From Gaiellasilicea sp963784895 (GTDB taxonomy: Bacteria; Actinomycetota; Thermoleophilia; Gaiellales; Gaiellaceae), in contig CAWATM010000019.1 in the NCBI GenBank assembly GCA_963784895.1, forward strand, positions 1 to 64,000: a stretch of 64,000 nucleotides of DNA. The letters run 5' to 3'. The notes beneath the pieces were generated by a model that saw only the letters and a program-made list of their open reading frames with translations, searched no databases and was not told the DNA's origin. Shown one piece after another: positions 26,070 through 34,533 of the stretch (its first letter is position 1; the number at the start of each line of letters is the position of its first letter). A program made the position numbers and the translations under genes.

Positions 26070-26452
26070 AGAAACTGTTCGTCTTCGTCGCCACGGTCGC
26101 GGCCGCACTCGCGGTCACGGCCGCCGCCAACGCCGGCTGCATGGCCACGGTCGGGCTCAGCTCGCTGCCGAAGGCCAACCACGCGGCCGGCACGCCGTGG
26201 GTCGTCACGATCCGCGTGCTCCAGCACGGCCGCACGCCGATGTCGGACGCGAAGCCGGAGGTGCGAATCCGCAACGCCGCCGGCAAGCTCTTCGTCTTCA
26301 AGGGCAAGCAAACGGCCAAGGTCGGGTCGTATCGCGCCCGGGTCGTCTTCCCGAGGGCCGGGCGCTACTCGCTCGGCGTCTACGACGGCTTCCCGTACGC
26401 GGAGTGCGCGCGGGTGCACACGTTCAAGTCGGTCGTGATCGTCGCCGTCTGA
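26066..26452 (+). CDS. Secreted paralogue of the preceding Ig-like protein
   Basis: 128 residues, with signal peptide MKKLFVFVATVAAALAVTAAANA and the same domain as its neighbour: both share ATVGLSSLP, VLQHG-TP, a GK-F motif and YDGF...HTFK-V-IV. This copy lacks the C-terminal membrane helix, so it is released or soluble. It has two cysteines (AGCMAT and AECARV) that the membrane copy lacks. The ATG overlaps the upstream stop. A strong hairpin terminator follows. Confidence 0.7.
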   Translation: MKKLFVFVATVAAALAVTAAANAGCMATVGLSSLPKANHAAGTPWVVTIRVLQHGRTPMSDAKPEVRIRNAAGKLFVFKGKQTAKVGSYRARVVFPRAGRYSLGVYDGFPYAECARVHTFKSVVIVAV

Positions 26453-26461
26453 GCGTCCGAG

Positions 26462-26490
26462 GGCCCGGGCCGGCACGCGGCCCGGGCCTT
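26462..26490 (+). terminator. 10-bp hairpin terminator
   Basis: GGCCCGGGCC pairs with GGCCCGGGCC around a 7-nt loop, followed by TT, 9 nt after the stop of the Ig-like paralogue. Confidence 0.7.
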
Positions 26491-26617
26491 CGCGCAGCCG
26501 CTGCCGTTGTGCGGTTTGCAAAACCCTTACCGCAGCTTTATCGCAATCCCCTACAAGGGGGACAACCTCTTCGCTCTACTGGACGAAGTACCGATACACA
26601 CGACCAAGAGGGACGCG

Positions 26618-26815
26618 ATGACTGCGGCGGAGACGACCACCGAGACGGAACAGGAGCGGATCGTGCGCTGGCGCGCGGGTGAGCTCGAGCGCGCCGGGTA
26701 CGAGGCTTCGGCGGCTTCGCTCCTCGCGAGTCGCGCCGACGTCGACCTGCACTACGCGATCGACCTGCTCCGCAACGGCTGCGCCCCCGAGCTAGCGCTC
26801 CAGATCCTCCTCTGA
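26618..26815 (+). CDS. Small conserved actinobacterial protein
   Basis: 65 residues from ATG 26618, with GAGGGA as a possible ribosome binding site. The sequence ERIVRWRAGELERAGYEASAA...DVDLHYAIDLLRNGCAPELALQILL has the look of a short helical protein that I have seen as an uncharacterised family in actinobacteria. There is no membrane span or catalytic motif. An upstream start at 26507 would add 37 residues with no features. The 151-bp repeat unit begins 5 nt before its stop codon ends. Confidence 0.6.
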   Translation: MTAAETTTETEQERIVRWRAGELERAGYEASAASLLASRADVDLHYAIDLLRNGCAPELALQILL

Positions 26816-27112
26816 CGCCCCGATCGACGGGCTCCCGCCGGGCGAAGCCCGGCTCCGCCCGTCTCGCGCCCGCTGAGCGCACGCGGCTCTCCGGGTCTGT
26901 GCTGACGCACTATCCCCTCCGGCCGCGCACGCCCAGCGAACGCGTCGGAACGCCAGAGGCTTCTGACGCCCCGATCGACGGGCTCCCGCCGGGCGAAGCC
27001 CGGCTCCGCCCGTCTCGCGCCCGCTGAGCGCACGCGGCTCTCCGGGTCTGTGCTGACGCACTATCCCCTCCGGCCGCGCACGCCCAGCGAACGCGTCGGA
27101 ACGCCAGAGGCT
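26811..27112. repeat. Two perfect tandem copies of a 151-bp structured repeat
   Basis: Units 26811-26961 and 26962-27112 appear identical base for base. Each unit holds a nested hairpin (ACGGGC/GCCCGT outside, GCCGGGC-GAA-GCCCGGC inside) and a second long-range stem (CGCTGAGCGCACGCGG with CCGCGCACGCCCAGCG). Identity of the copies implies recent duplication. The first unit overlaps the stop codon of the small protein; lgt starts 45 nt after the second. No gene lies in the 341-bp gap. Confidence 0.85.
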
Positions 27113-27156
27113 TCTGCTCTCGTTCCTCACGCGGTCCGTCTGCGCTCGTCGGCAGA

Positions 27157-28050
27157 ATGCGCTCTGCCGTGACACTGCTCGCCTCGATCCCTTCCCCGTC
27201 CTCGGGCACGCTCGACCTCGGGCCCGTGACGATTCACATGTACGGCCTGATGCTGCTGGCCGGGATCGCCGCCTGCATCTTCATCACCGGCAAGCGCTGG
27301 GTCGCGCGCGGCGGCGACTGGGATCTGATCTTCCGCGTCGCCGTCTGGGGCGTCGGCGCGGGGATCGTCGGCGCGCGCCTCTACCACCTCGCGACCAGCT
27401 GGAGCGAGGTGCCCGACGAGTGGTGGGGCCCCTTCGCCGTCTGGGAGGGCGGGCTCGGGATCTGGGGCGGCATCGCCGGCGGCATCCTCGTCGGCGGGAT
27501 CGTCGCCAAGCGGGCCGGCGCGAGCGTCACCGCGCTGCTCGACGCGGCGGCGCCGGGCTTGCTCGTCGCGCAGGCGATCGGGCGGCTCGGCAACTGGTGG
27601 AACCAGGAGCTCTTCGGCGAGCCGACCGACCGGCCCTGGGGGCTCGAGATCGACACCGCGCGGCGCCCCGACGAATACATCTTCAACGAGACCTTCCACC
27701 CGACCTTCCTCTACGAGGGGCTCTGGAACCTCGGCGCAGCGGGGCTGCTCCTGATCCTCGACCGCCGCTTCACGTTCCGGCCTCCGGCGCTCTTCGCCCT
27801 CTACGTCTCGCTCTACACCGGATTCCGCTTCTACCTCGAGACGATCCGGATCGACCCGTCCGAGGAGATCGCGGGCCTGCGCGTGAACGCGTGGGTGTCG
27901 CTGATCCTCTTCGTCGCGTCGACCGTCTTCTTCATCTACTGGCAGATCTACCGCGGCCGCAGCGACCAGCCGACCCGCGGCGGCCCGCGGCGCGTCGAGC
28001 CGAAGACGGCGATGGCCGTCCCGCGCAGCCGCGTCCGACCCCGCCGCTAG
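27157..28050 (+). CDS. lgt: Prolipoprotein diacylglyceryl transferase
   Basis: 297 residues, an inner-membrane enzyme with about seven spans that moves diacylglyceryl from phosphatidylglycerol to the lipobox cysteine of prolipoproteins. The Lgt signature GRLGNWWNQELFGEPT is present, with the preceding GARLYHLATSW and HPTFLYEGLWNL segments that carry essential His, Tyr and Arg residues. The tail of about 30 residues is basic. Start at ATG 27157 or GTG 27169. It lies 13 nt upstream of scpA. Confidence 0.95.
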   Translation: MRSAVTLLASIPSPSSGTLDLGPVTIHMYGLMLLAGIAACIFITGKRWVARGGDWDLIFRVAVWGVGAGIVGARLYHLATSWSEVPDEWWGPFAVWEGGLGIWGGIAGGILVGGIVAKRAGASVTALLDAAAPGLLVAQAIGRLGNWWNQELFGEPTDRPWGLEIDTARRPDEYIFNETFHPTFLYEGLWNLGAAGLLLILDRRFTFRPPALFALYVSLYTGFRFYLETIRIDPSEEIAGLRVNAWVSLILFVASTVFFIYWQIYRGRSDQPTRGGPRRVEPKTAMAVPRSRVRPRR

Positions 28051-28063
28051 CGTCAGGGGTGCC

Positions 28064-28816
28064 ATGGTTGTGCGCGAGCTCGAGCTGGACCTCGACGCGT
28101 TCGAGGGCCCCTTCGACCTGCTCCTGACGCTGCTCCTGAAGGAGGAGCTCGAGCCGGCCGACGTCGACATGGCCGCGATCGTGATCGCCTTCGTCGAACG
28201 GCTGGCAGAACGGGAGGAGCTCGACCTCGAGGCGTGCGGCGAGTTTCTCGTCCTGATCGCGGCGCTGCTCGAGCTGAAGGCGCGGGCCCTCTTCCCCGAC
28301 GAGGAGGCCGAGCTCGCCGACCTCGAGCCAGAGGAGGCGGCCGAGGAGCTCGCGCGCCGGCTCGCCGAGTACCGCCGGATGAAGGAGGCGGCCGCGTGGC
28401 TGACCGAACGGCTCGCGGGCGAGCGCGACCGCTACTTTCGGATCGGCCCGGCGGCGCTCGCTCCGCGGCCGGAGCGAAAGCTCGCGCCGCAGGACCCCGA
28501 GCAGCTGGCTGCGGCGTTGCGCTTGCTCGCCGCGCCGCCGCCCGAGGTCTCGCTCACGCACATGGCGCTCCGCTTCCCGCCCGTGTCGCAGTTCCTCGAG
28601 CGCTTCCGCGCCGTCCTGCGCACCCGGCGCCGCTTCGACTTCGACGCAGAGGTCGGCTCGCTCTCGCGCGTCGACCAGGCGGTCGCGTTCCTCGCGCTGC
28701 TCGAGCTGCGCAAGGCGGGGGAGGTCGGGCTCGAGCAGGCCGCACCGTTTGCCCCGATCAGGGTTTCCCGTCCCGATGTCGAAAGAGGTGCCGAATGGAT
28801 CGTCCGCTCCGCCTGA
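28064..28816 (+). CDS. scpA: Segregation and condensation protein A
   Basis: 250 residues, the kleisin of the SMC-ScpAB condensin. The N-terminus LDAFEGPFDLLLTLLLKEEL is the diagnostic ScpA/Rec8-like segment that contacts the SMC neck; an acidic middle (EEAELADLEPEEAAEELA) and a C-terminal winged-helix region (RVDQAVAFLALLELRKAGEV) follow. Start ATG 28064. It overlaps scpB by 22 nt, so the two subunits are co-translated. Confidence 0.95.
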   Translation: MVVRELELDLDAFEGPFDLLLTLLLKEELEPADVDMAAIVIAFVERLAEREELDLEACGEFLVLIAALLELKARALFPDEEAELADLEPEEAAEELARRLAEYRRMKEAAAWLTERLAGERDRYFRIGPAALAPRPERKLAPQDPEQLAAALRLLAAPPPEVSLTHMALRFPPVSQFLERFRAVLRTRRRFDFDAEVGSLSRVDQAVAFLALLELRKAGEVGLEQAAPFAPIRVSRPDVERGAEWIVRSA

Positions 28817-29397
28817 TCACCGCCAACCCGGTCGACCAGCTCGCCCGGACGCTCGAGGCACTGCTGGTTGTGGCCTCCGCGCCGCTGTCCGTCGACGAGC
28901 TGGCCGACGCGGCCGCGGACGACCCCGAGCGGATCGAGCTCGCGCTCTCGCTCCTCGGCGAGCGTTACCGCGAGGGCCGCAGCGGGATCGTGCTCGAGCA
29001 CGTCGCCGGCGGCTACGCGTTTCGTGCCGCGCGCGAGGCGGCCGAGGCGTGCGGCCGCCTGTTCGAGCGGCCGATCGAGCGCGGGCTGTCGCAGGCCGCC
29101 CTGGAGACGCTCTCGATCGTCGCCTACCTCGGCCCATGCAGTCGGCCGGAGATCGCGCGGATCCGCGGCGTCGCCGCCGACTCGGCCGTCGCGGGCCTGC
29201 TCGAGCGCGGGCTGATCGCGGAGGCGGGACGCGACGACGGCGTCGGCGGGGCCGTGCGCTACCGGACGACGCCGCTCTTCGAGCGCGTCTTCGGGCTCGA
29301 GAGCGCCGCTGCGCTCCCGCGCCTCGACGACCTCGGCGAGAGCGCTGCCGAGATCCGCGAGCGGCTGAACTCCGTCGCCGTCGGCAAGACCGCGTAG
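28795..29397 (+). CDS. scpB: Segregation and condensation protein B
   Basis: 200 residues with two winged-helix domains: ALLVVASAPLSVDELADA...LLGERY near the start, then QAALETLSIVAYLGPCSRPEIARIRGV and LLERGLIAEAGRDDG...RYRTTPLFERVFGL, all typical of ScpB. ScpB dimers bind the ScpA middle region and adjust SMC activity in chromosome segregation. Start ATG 28795 lies in the end of scpA. The stop TAG is the first base pairs of the following palindrome. Confidence 0.95.
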   Translation: MDRPLRLITANPVDQLARTLEALLVVASAPLSVDELADAAADDPERIELALSLLGERYREGRSGIVLEHVAGGYAFRAAREAAEACGRLFERPIERGLSQAALETLSIVAYLGPCSRPEIARIRGVAADSAVAGLLERGLIAEAGRDDGVGGAVRYRTTPLFERVFGLESAAALPRLDDLGESAAEIRERLNSVAVGKTA

Positions 29398-29475
29398 CGC
29401 GTACGCGCCGGGGACAGTCCCGGGGACAGTCCCCGAACAGGAGTGTCGCGAAAGCGTGGCGCGTTCGTAACGCTA
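29395..29475. terminator. Bidirectional palindromic terminator between convergent genes
   Basis: TAGCG (29395-29399, scpB stop) pairs with CGCTA (29471-29475, the reverse of the M29 gene stop), and CGTACGCGCC pairs with GGCGCGTTCG with one mismatch. The interior holds two copies of GGGGACAGTCCC (29410-29433). Confidence 0.7.
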
Positions 29476-30675
29476 GACCTGCCAGGAACCGCCGCGGAGG
29501 ACCGGGACGCGGTCGCCGTCGGCGGTGATCCCGTCCACGTCGAGCTCGTTCGAGCCGATCATGAAGTCGACGTGGATGTCGCTCTTGTTCGCCCGCTCGC
29601 GGTCGGCCTCGTCCTCGACCGGGAAGGTGTACGCGTTCCCGAGCGCGATGTGGCTGGCCGCGTTCTCGTCGAGCAGCGTCTCGTAGAAGACGGTGCCGAG
29701 CGGGCCGATCCGCCCTTCTTTGTCGACGAGCGCGATCTCGCCGAGGCGTGACGCGCCGTCGTCCTTCGCCACCGTCGCGCGCAGGGCATCCGCGCCCGTG
29801 TCGGCGTCGACCTTGACGGCGCGGCCGCCCTCGAACTCGATCCGGATCCCGTCCATGTACGAGCCGTAGAGCTCGAGGGGCATCGTCGCCGAGACGTGGC
29901 CGTCGACGCGCTCCGGGTCGGGCGTGGTGAAGACCTCCTCGGTCGGGAGGTTCGGGTAGTGGGTGAGGTCGTCGACCGTCGTGAAGTCGGCGCCCAGCCA
30001 CTTCGAGCTCGGCAGCAGCCCGATCGTCAAGTCGGTTCCGGGACCCTGCAGGTGGAGTGCGTCGAAGCGGCGCTCGGTCATCCGGTCGGCGCTCGCGACG
30101 ATCGTCCGCATCCGCTCGCGCCACGCCTCGACCGGGTCGTCGTTGTCGAGCCTGAGCACGTGGACGATCTCGTCCCAGAGCCGCTCGAGGGCCTCCTTGG
30201 GCTCGAGCTCGGGGTGGACGCGCTGCGCCCAGGCGAGGTTCGGCGACGGCCCGGCGCACCAGTTCGTCGTCCGCTCGTTGACGATCCGCGGCACGGCGGC
30301 CACGTACGGGAGCAGGTCGCGACCGGTCCGGGCGGGGTCGAGGCCGTCGAACACTGCCGCGCTCGTACCGGTCAGCGAGACCCGGGCCGCGTGCTCGTCG
30401 GAAAGCCACTGCATCCGCTGCTCGATCCACGGCGGGACGAAGTCGAGCGTGCTCTCGTCGGCGTGCTCGAGCCGCTGCCGCTTGACGTAGTGGTCCCACC
30501 AGAAGACGTCGACGTACGTGGCGCCGCGCTTGTAGCCCGCCCGCGCGACGGCGTAGGCCACGTCCTCCATGCCGTGGTAGGCGGTGACCCCGAGGATCTG
30601 GCCGGGCTGGATGTTGGCCCCGAAGCCGACGAGCAGGTCGGCGAGGCGGTCGACGTCCTGGGAGCGGTCGCGCAT
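29473..30675 (-). CDS. M29-family metallo-aminopeptidase
   Basis: 400 residues matching thermophilic AmpS/aminopeptidase T. Typical features: LLVGFGANIQPGQILGV at the start, YVDVFWWDHYVKRQRLEHA, the N-terminal-domain NERTTNW, and the C-terminal metal site with GTVFYETLLDENAASHIALG and KSDIHVDFMIGS (His and Asp ligands). It removes N-terminal residues from peptides in the cytoplasm with two metal ions. Start ATG 30675; TAGTCT is 10 nt upstream. It is divergent from the pseudouridine synthase gene, 21 nt away. Confidence 0.92.
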   Translation of the reverse strand: MRDRSQDVDRLADLLVGFGANIQPGQILGVTAYHGMEDVAYAVARAGYKRGATYVDVFWWDHYVKRQRLEHADESTLDFVPPWIEQRMQWLSDEHAARVSLTGTSAAVFDGLDPARTGRDLLPYVAAVPRIVNERTTNWCAGPSPNLAWAQRVHPELEPKEALERLWDEIVHVLRLDNDDPVEAWRERMRTIVASADRMTERRFDALHLQGPGTDLTIGLLPSSKWLGADFTTVDDLTHYPNLPTEEVFTTPDPERVDGHVSATMPLELYGSYMDGIRIEFEGGRAVKVDADTGADALRATVAKDDGASRLGEIALVDKEGRIGPLGTVFYETLLDENAASHIALGNAYTFPVEDEADRERANKSDIHVDFMIGSNELDVDGITADGDRVPVLRGGSWQV

Positions 30676-30684
30676 GAGCCGCGG

Positions 30685-30696
30685 CAGACTACCGGG
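30685..30696 (+). promoter_or_regulatory. -10 box CAGACT, leaderless start
   Basis: CAGACT with exactly 6 nt to ATG 30697, in the 21-nt gap between divergent genes. Confidence 0.45.
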
Positions 30697-31395
30697 ATGC
30701 GCCTGAACGCGTACCTGGCACGCGCGGGCGTGGCGTCGCGCCGCAAGGCGGACGACCTGATCAAGGCCGGCCGCGTGCTCGTCAACGGCGAGCCGGGGCA
30801 GCTGAACACGTTCGTCCAGTCACACGACACGGTCGAGGTCGACGGGGAACCGGTCGCGAAGCAGCGGCTGGCGTATGTGCTGCTGAACAAGCCGCCGGGA
30901 GTCGTCACGACCGTGAGCGACCCACAGGGACGGCCCACCGTGGTCGGCCTCGTCGAGCACGAGTCCCACGTCGTCCCGGTCGGCCGGCTCGACGTCGACA
31001 CGACCGGCGCGCTTCTGCTCACGAACGACGGTCCGCTCGCGCACACGCTGGCGCACCCGCGCTACGGGGTGGAGAAGGTCTACGAGGTCGAGACCTGGAA
31101 GGAGCCAGACGACGAGGCGCTGCGCGCGCTGGCCGAAGGCGTCGAGCTCGAGGACGGCGTCACGTCACCGGCGCGCGTCCGCCGTCTCGGCGCCGCCCGC
31201 TTCGAGCTCGTCCTGCACGAGGGCCGCAACCGCCAGGTGCGCCGGATGTGCGAGGCCGTCGGCCACCGCGTCCGGCGGCTGCACCGCAGCGTCTATGCGG
31301 GGCTCGGGGTCGAGGGGCTCGAGCCCGGCGACTGGCGCGAGCTCAGAGCGAACGAGGTCGAGCAGCTCCGAAGAACCGGCCGGCCTCGCTCTTGA
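30697..31395 (+). CDS. RluB/RsuA-type pseudouridine synthase
   Basis: 232 residues. The N-terminal S4 RNA-binding domain (MRLNAYLARAGVASRRKADDLIKAGRVLVNG) is followed by the catalytic domain with the nucleophilic aspartate in VGRLDVDTTGALLLTNDG and the later RNRQVRRMCEAVGHRV motif. It converts uridine to pseudouridine in rRNA, 23S for RluB or 16S for RsuA; the two are not separable by eye. Next to scpAB it is most likely RluB. The end overlaps the tail of trpS on the other strand by 53 nt. Confidence 0.92.
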   Translation: MRLNAYLARAGVASRRKADDLIKAGRVLVNGEPGQLNTFVQSHDTVEVDGEPVAKQRLAYVLLNKPPGVVTTVSDPQGRPTVVGLVEHESHVVPVGRLDVDTTGALLLTNDGPLAHTLAHPRYGVEKVYEVETWKEPDDEALRALAEGVELEDGVTSPARVRRLGAARFELVLHEGRNRQVRRMCEAVGHRVRRLHRSVYAGLGVEGLEPGDWRELRANEVEQLRRTGRPRS

Positions 31396-32379
31396 CGAAG
31401 CCCATGCGGTCGAACATCGCCTCGAGCGTCGGCTCGGAGGCCTTCCGCGCCTTCTCGGCGCCGCGGGCGAGCAGCCGCTGCAGCTCGACCGGGTCGGCGC
31501 GCAGCTCGCGTGTAGCGCTCCTGGATCGGCGCCACCGCGTCGACGACCGCGTCCCCGACGTCTGTCTTGAACTGGCCATAGCCCGGCGCCCTCGTAGCGC
31601 GCCTCGATCGCCTCGGCGCTCTCGCCCGTGAGCGCCGCGAGGATGTCGATCAGATTCGTCACGCCGGCCTTGTCCGGCGCGCGCCGCACCTCCGAGCCCG
31701 AGTCGGTGACCGCCGAGCGGAACTTCTTCCGGATCGCGTCGGGCTCGTCGAGCAGCCGCACCGTGCCCTGCGGCGTCCCGATCGTCGTCGACATCTTGTT
31801 CGTCGGCTCCTGCAGGTCCATGATCCGCGCCCCGACCTCCGGATACACGCCCTCGGGCAGCTTGAACGTCTCGCCGAAGCGGGAGTTGAAGCGCTCCGCG
31901 ATGTCCCGCGCCAGCTCGAGGTGCTGGCGCTGGTCGTCGCCGATCGGGACGATGTCGGTCTGGTAGAGCAGGATGTCGCCCGCCATCAGCACCGGGTAGG
32001 TGAAGAGGCCGGACGAGATGAACTCGTGCCGGTCGGACTTGTCCTTGAACTGGGTCATCCGGCCGAGCTGGCCGTAGCTCGTGACCGAGCCGAGCAGCCA
32101 CGCCGCCTCGGCATGCGCCGGGACGTGGCTCTGCGCGAAGACGGTCGAGCGCTCCGGGTCGAGCCCGGTCGCGAACAGGATCGCCGCCAGGTCGAGCGTC
32201 CGCTCGCGGAAGTCGACCGGGTCGTACTCGACCGTGATCGAGTGCAGGTCGACGATGCAGAAGAAGGCCTCGCCGCGCTCCTGCGTGGCGGCGTACTGGC
32301 GGAAGCCCCCGATCAGGTTGCCGAGGTGCTTGTCGCCGGTGGGCTGGATGCCGGAGAAGACGCGCATTGAGCTGACCAT
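31343..32379 (-). CDS. trpS: Tryptophanyl-tRNA synthetase (two frameshifts)
   Basis: About 345 residues when repaired. The N-terminus FSGIQPTGDKHLGNLIGG holds the class I HIGH-like motif; TNKMSTTIGTPQGTVRLLDEP covers the KMSKS region (here KMSTT); DQRQHLELARDIAERFN and LMAGDILLYQTDIVPIGDDQ are typical. One extra base near 31583 (CCGGGC for CCGGC) shifts the frame after ARYEGAG, and about two bases are missing near 31508; after that the protein reads ELRADPVELQRLLARGAEKAR to the end. The gene is essential and unique here, so sequencing error is the likely cause. Start ATG 32379 or 32367. Confidence 0.9.
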
Positions 32380-32386
32380 TTCTACC

Positions 32387-32398
32387 TACACTCAGCCC
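32387..32398 (+). promoter_or_regulatory. -10 box TACACT, leaderless start
   Basis: TACACT with exactly 6 nt to GTG 32399; the region also lies upstream of divergent trpS. Confidence 0.55.
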
Positions 32399-33439
32399 GT
32401 GGCTGCCGTCGGCTCACCCGAGCTCCTGATCGTGATGGGCGCGCAGGCGTCCGCCGAGCAGGTGGACGAGGTCGTCGCGCGGCTCGAAGAGGCCGGTGCG
32501 AGCGCGCACGTCAGCCACGGGCGCGATGCGACCGTGATCGGCGCGATCGGCGAGCGGGAGCTGCTCGCGACGCTGCCGCTCGAGGGTTTTCCGGGCGTCG
32601 AGCAGGTGCTGCCGATCCTGAAGCCGTACAAGCTCGTCTCGCGCGAGCTTCGCCGCGACCCGACCGTGATCGAGGCGCGCGGACGCCGGCTCGGCGACCA
32701 CTATTTCGGCTTCATCGCGGGCCCGTGCACGGTCGAGACGCGCGAGCAGACACTCGAGACGGCACGCGTCGTCCACGCAGAGGGCGTGACGATGCTCCGC
32801 GGCGGCGCCTTCAAGCCGCGGACGTCGCCCTACGCCTTCCAGGGTCTCGGCGTCGAGGCGCTCCACATCCTCGCCGAGGCGCGCGACGAGACCGGACTGC
32901 CGCTCGTGACCGAGCTGATGGACCCGCGCGACGTCGCCGAGGTGGTCGAGATCGCCGACGTGATCCAGATCGGCGCCCGCAACATGCAGAACTTCAACCT
33001 TCTCTCCGAGGTCGGCCGGGCGCCGAAGCCGGTGCTCCTGAAACGTGGGCCGTCGGCCTCGATCGAGGAGCTGCTGATGGCGGCGGAGTACGTGGTCAAG
33101 GAGGGCAACGCGCAGGTGATCCTCTGCGAGCGTGGGATCAAGACGTTCGAGCGCTCGACGCGGTACACGCTGGATCTCTCGGCGATCCCGGTGCTCAAGC
33201 ACGAGACGCACCTGCCCGTGATCGTCGACCCCTCGCACGCAGCCGGCAAGCGCGACCTCGTGCTCCCGCTGGCACGGGCGGCCGTCGCCGCGGGTGCGGA
33301 CGGGATCATCGTCGAGGTGCACCCGCGGCCCGAGGAGGCGCTCTGCGACGGGCCGCAGCAGATCCCGGCGGGCGAGTTCGCCGACTTCGCGCACGAGATC
33401 AGGGCGCTCGCCTCGCTGCTCGGCAAGACGATCGGGTGA
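32399..33439 (+). CDS. aroF: DAHP synthase (3-deoxy-7-phosphoheptulonate synthase)
   Basis: 346 residues. An N-terminal ferredoxin-like regulatory domain (ELLIVMGAQASAEQVDEVVARLEEAG) precedes a TIM barrel of the AroG/KDO8P-synthase type: FIAGPCTVETREQTLETA, MLRGGAFKPRTSPYAFQG, IGARNMQNFNLL, VLLKRGPSASIEE and VIVDPSHAAGKR. It condenses phosphoenolpyruvate and erythrose 4-phosphate, the first step of the shikimate pathway. The start GTG 32399 is chosen by the -10 box 6 nt away. The stop overlaps tyrA's start. Confidence 0.95.
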   Translation: MAAVGSPELLIVMGAQASAEQVDEVVARLEEAGASAHVSHGRDATVIGAIGERELLATLPLEGFPGVEQVLPILKPYKLVSRELRRDPTVIEARGRRLGDHYFGFIAGPCTVETREQTLETARVVHAEGVTMLRGGAFKPRTSPYAFQGLGVEALHILAEARDETGLPLVTELMDPRDVAEVVEIADVIQIGARNMQNFNLLSEVGRAPKPVLLKRGPSASIEELLMAAEYVVKEGNAQVILCERGIKTFERSTRYTLDLSAIPVLKHETHLPVIVDPSHAAGKRDLVLPLARAAVAAGADGIIVEVHPRPEEALCDGPQQIPAGEFADFAHEIRALASLLGKTIG

Positions 33440-34533
33440 CGAAAATCGCGATCGTCGGGACGGGGCTGATCGGTGCCTCGGTCGGGCTGGCGGCGCGGCG
33501 AGCCGGAGCGGAGCGCGTCACGGGCTGGGACCCCGACCCCACGCACCTCGACGCGGCCGGCGAGCGCGGCGCAGTCGAGCCCGCGGCCGATCTCGCCGCG
33601 GCCCTCGAGGGAGCCGACCTCGCCGTCGTCGCCGCCCCCGTCACGGCGCTGCCGGCGCAGGTGCGGGCGGTGCTCGATGCGAGCGCGCCGTCGGTGACGG
33701 TGACGGACGTCGGCTCGACCAAGGGCGGCGTCTGCGACGCGGCGGCGGGTGTCGGCCGCTTCGTCGGCGGCCACCCGATCTGCGGGTCCGAGGCGCGCGG
33801 CCCCGAGTGGGCGACGGCGGAGATCTTCGAAGGCGCGACGTGGTTTCTGACGCCCGTCGCCGCCACCGACCCGGACAGCTACACGGCCCTGCACGGCTTC
33901 GTCTCCGGCCTCGGCGCCGTGCCCGTCGCGATCGCTCCCGAGGCGCACGACCGGCTCGTCGCGGTCACGAGCCACCTGCCGCACGCGCTCGCGAACGTCC
34001 TCTTGAACCAGGCCGGCGGCGGCAAGATCGAGGGCCACGACCCGCTCGACGCGGCCGGAGGCTCGCTCCGCGACATGACCCGCGTCGCCGGAGCGAACCC
34101 GCGGATCTGGGTCGACATCTTCCTCGAGAACAGGGAGGCGCTCGCCGGCTCGCTCGCCGAGCACCGGCGCCGGATCGAGCAGGTCGAAGCGGCGCTCGCC
34201 GAGGGTGATGCCGGCTTCCTCGCCCGCTGGATCGGCGAGGCGTCCGCCAACCGGCGCCGCCTGCTCGAGACCGCCTACGACGACGCCGGCGCCCTGCAGC
34301 GGCTGCGCATCCACGTGCCCGACCGGCCGGGCGTGATCGCGGGGATCGCGCAGGCGCTCGGCGCCGAGCGGATCAACATCGCCGACTTCGATCTCCAGCA
34401 CCTCTCGAGCGAGCGGGGCGGCACGCTCGCGATTCTCGTCGCGGGCGAGAGCGAGGCGGAGCGGGCCGCGGCGCTGCTGGAGCAGCAGGGGTACGGCGTC
34501 GTGGTGGCACCCGTGCTCGAGGGCGACGCGTGA
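33436..34533 (+). CDS. tyrA: Prephenate dehydrogenase with C-terminal ACT domain
   Basis: 365 residues from GTG 33436 (GTGA overlap with aroF). The Rossmann start is KIAIVGTGLIGASVGLAARR, followed by VVAAPVTALP, TDVGSTKG, GGHPICGSEARGPEWA and SHLPHALANVL, all typical of prephenate dehydrogenases. The last 85 residues form an ACT domain (LRIHVPDRPGVIAGIAQALGAERINIADFDL) that would bind tyrosine or phenylalanine for feedback control. It makes 4-hydroxyphenylpyruvate for tyrosine. Downstream aroA overlaps by 4 nt. Confidence 0.94.
   Translation: MTKIAIVGTGLIGASVGLAARRAGAERVTGWDPDPTHLDAAGERGAVEPAADLAAALEGADLAVVAAPVTALPAQVRAVLDASAPSVTVTDVGSTKGGVCDAAAGVGRFVGGHPICGSEARGPEWATAEIFEGATWFLTPVAATDPDSYTALHGFVSGLGAVPVAIAPEAHDRLVAVTSHLPHALANVLLNQAGGGKIEGHDPLDAAGGSLRDMTRVAGANPRIWVDIFLENREALAGSLAEHRRRIEQVEAALAEGDAGFLARWIGEASANRRRLLETAYDDAGALQRLRIHVPDRPGVIAGIAQALGAERINIADFDLQHLSSERGGTLAILVAGESEAERAAALLEQQGYGVVVAPVLEGDA

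Noticed and set aside
26811..27112. CRISPR array
   Set aside because: Only two 151-bp units directly abutting, with no spacers and no cas genes.
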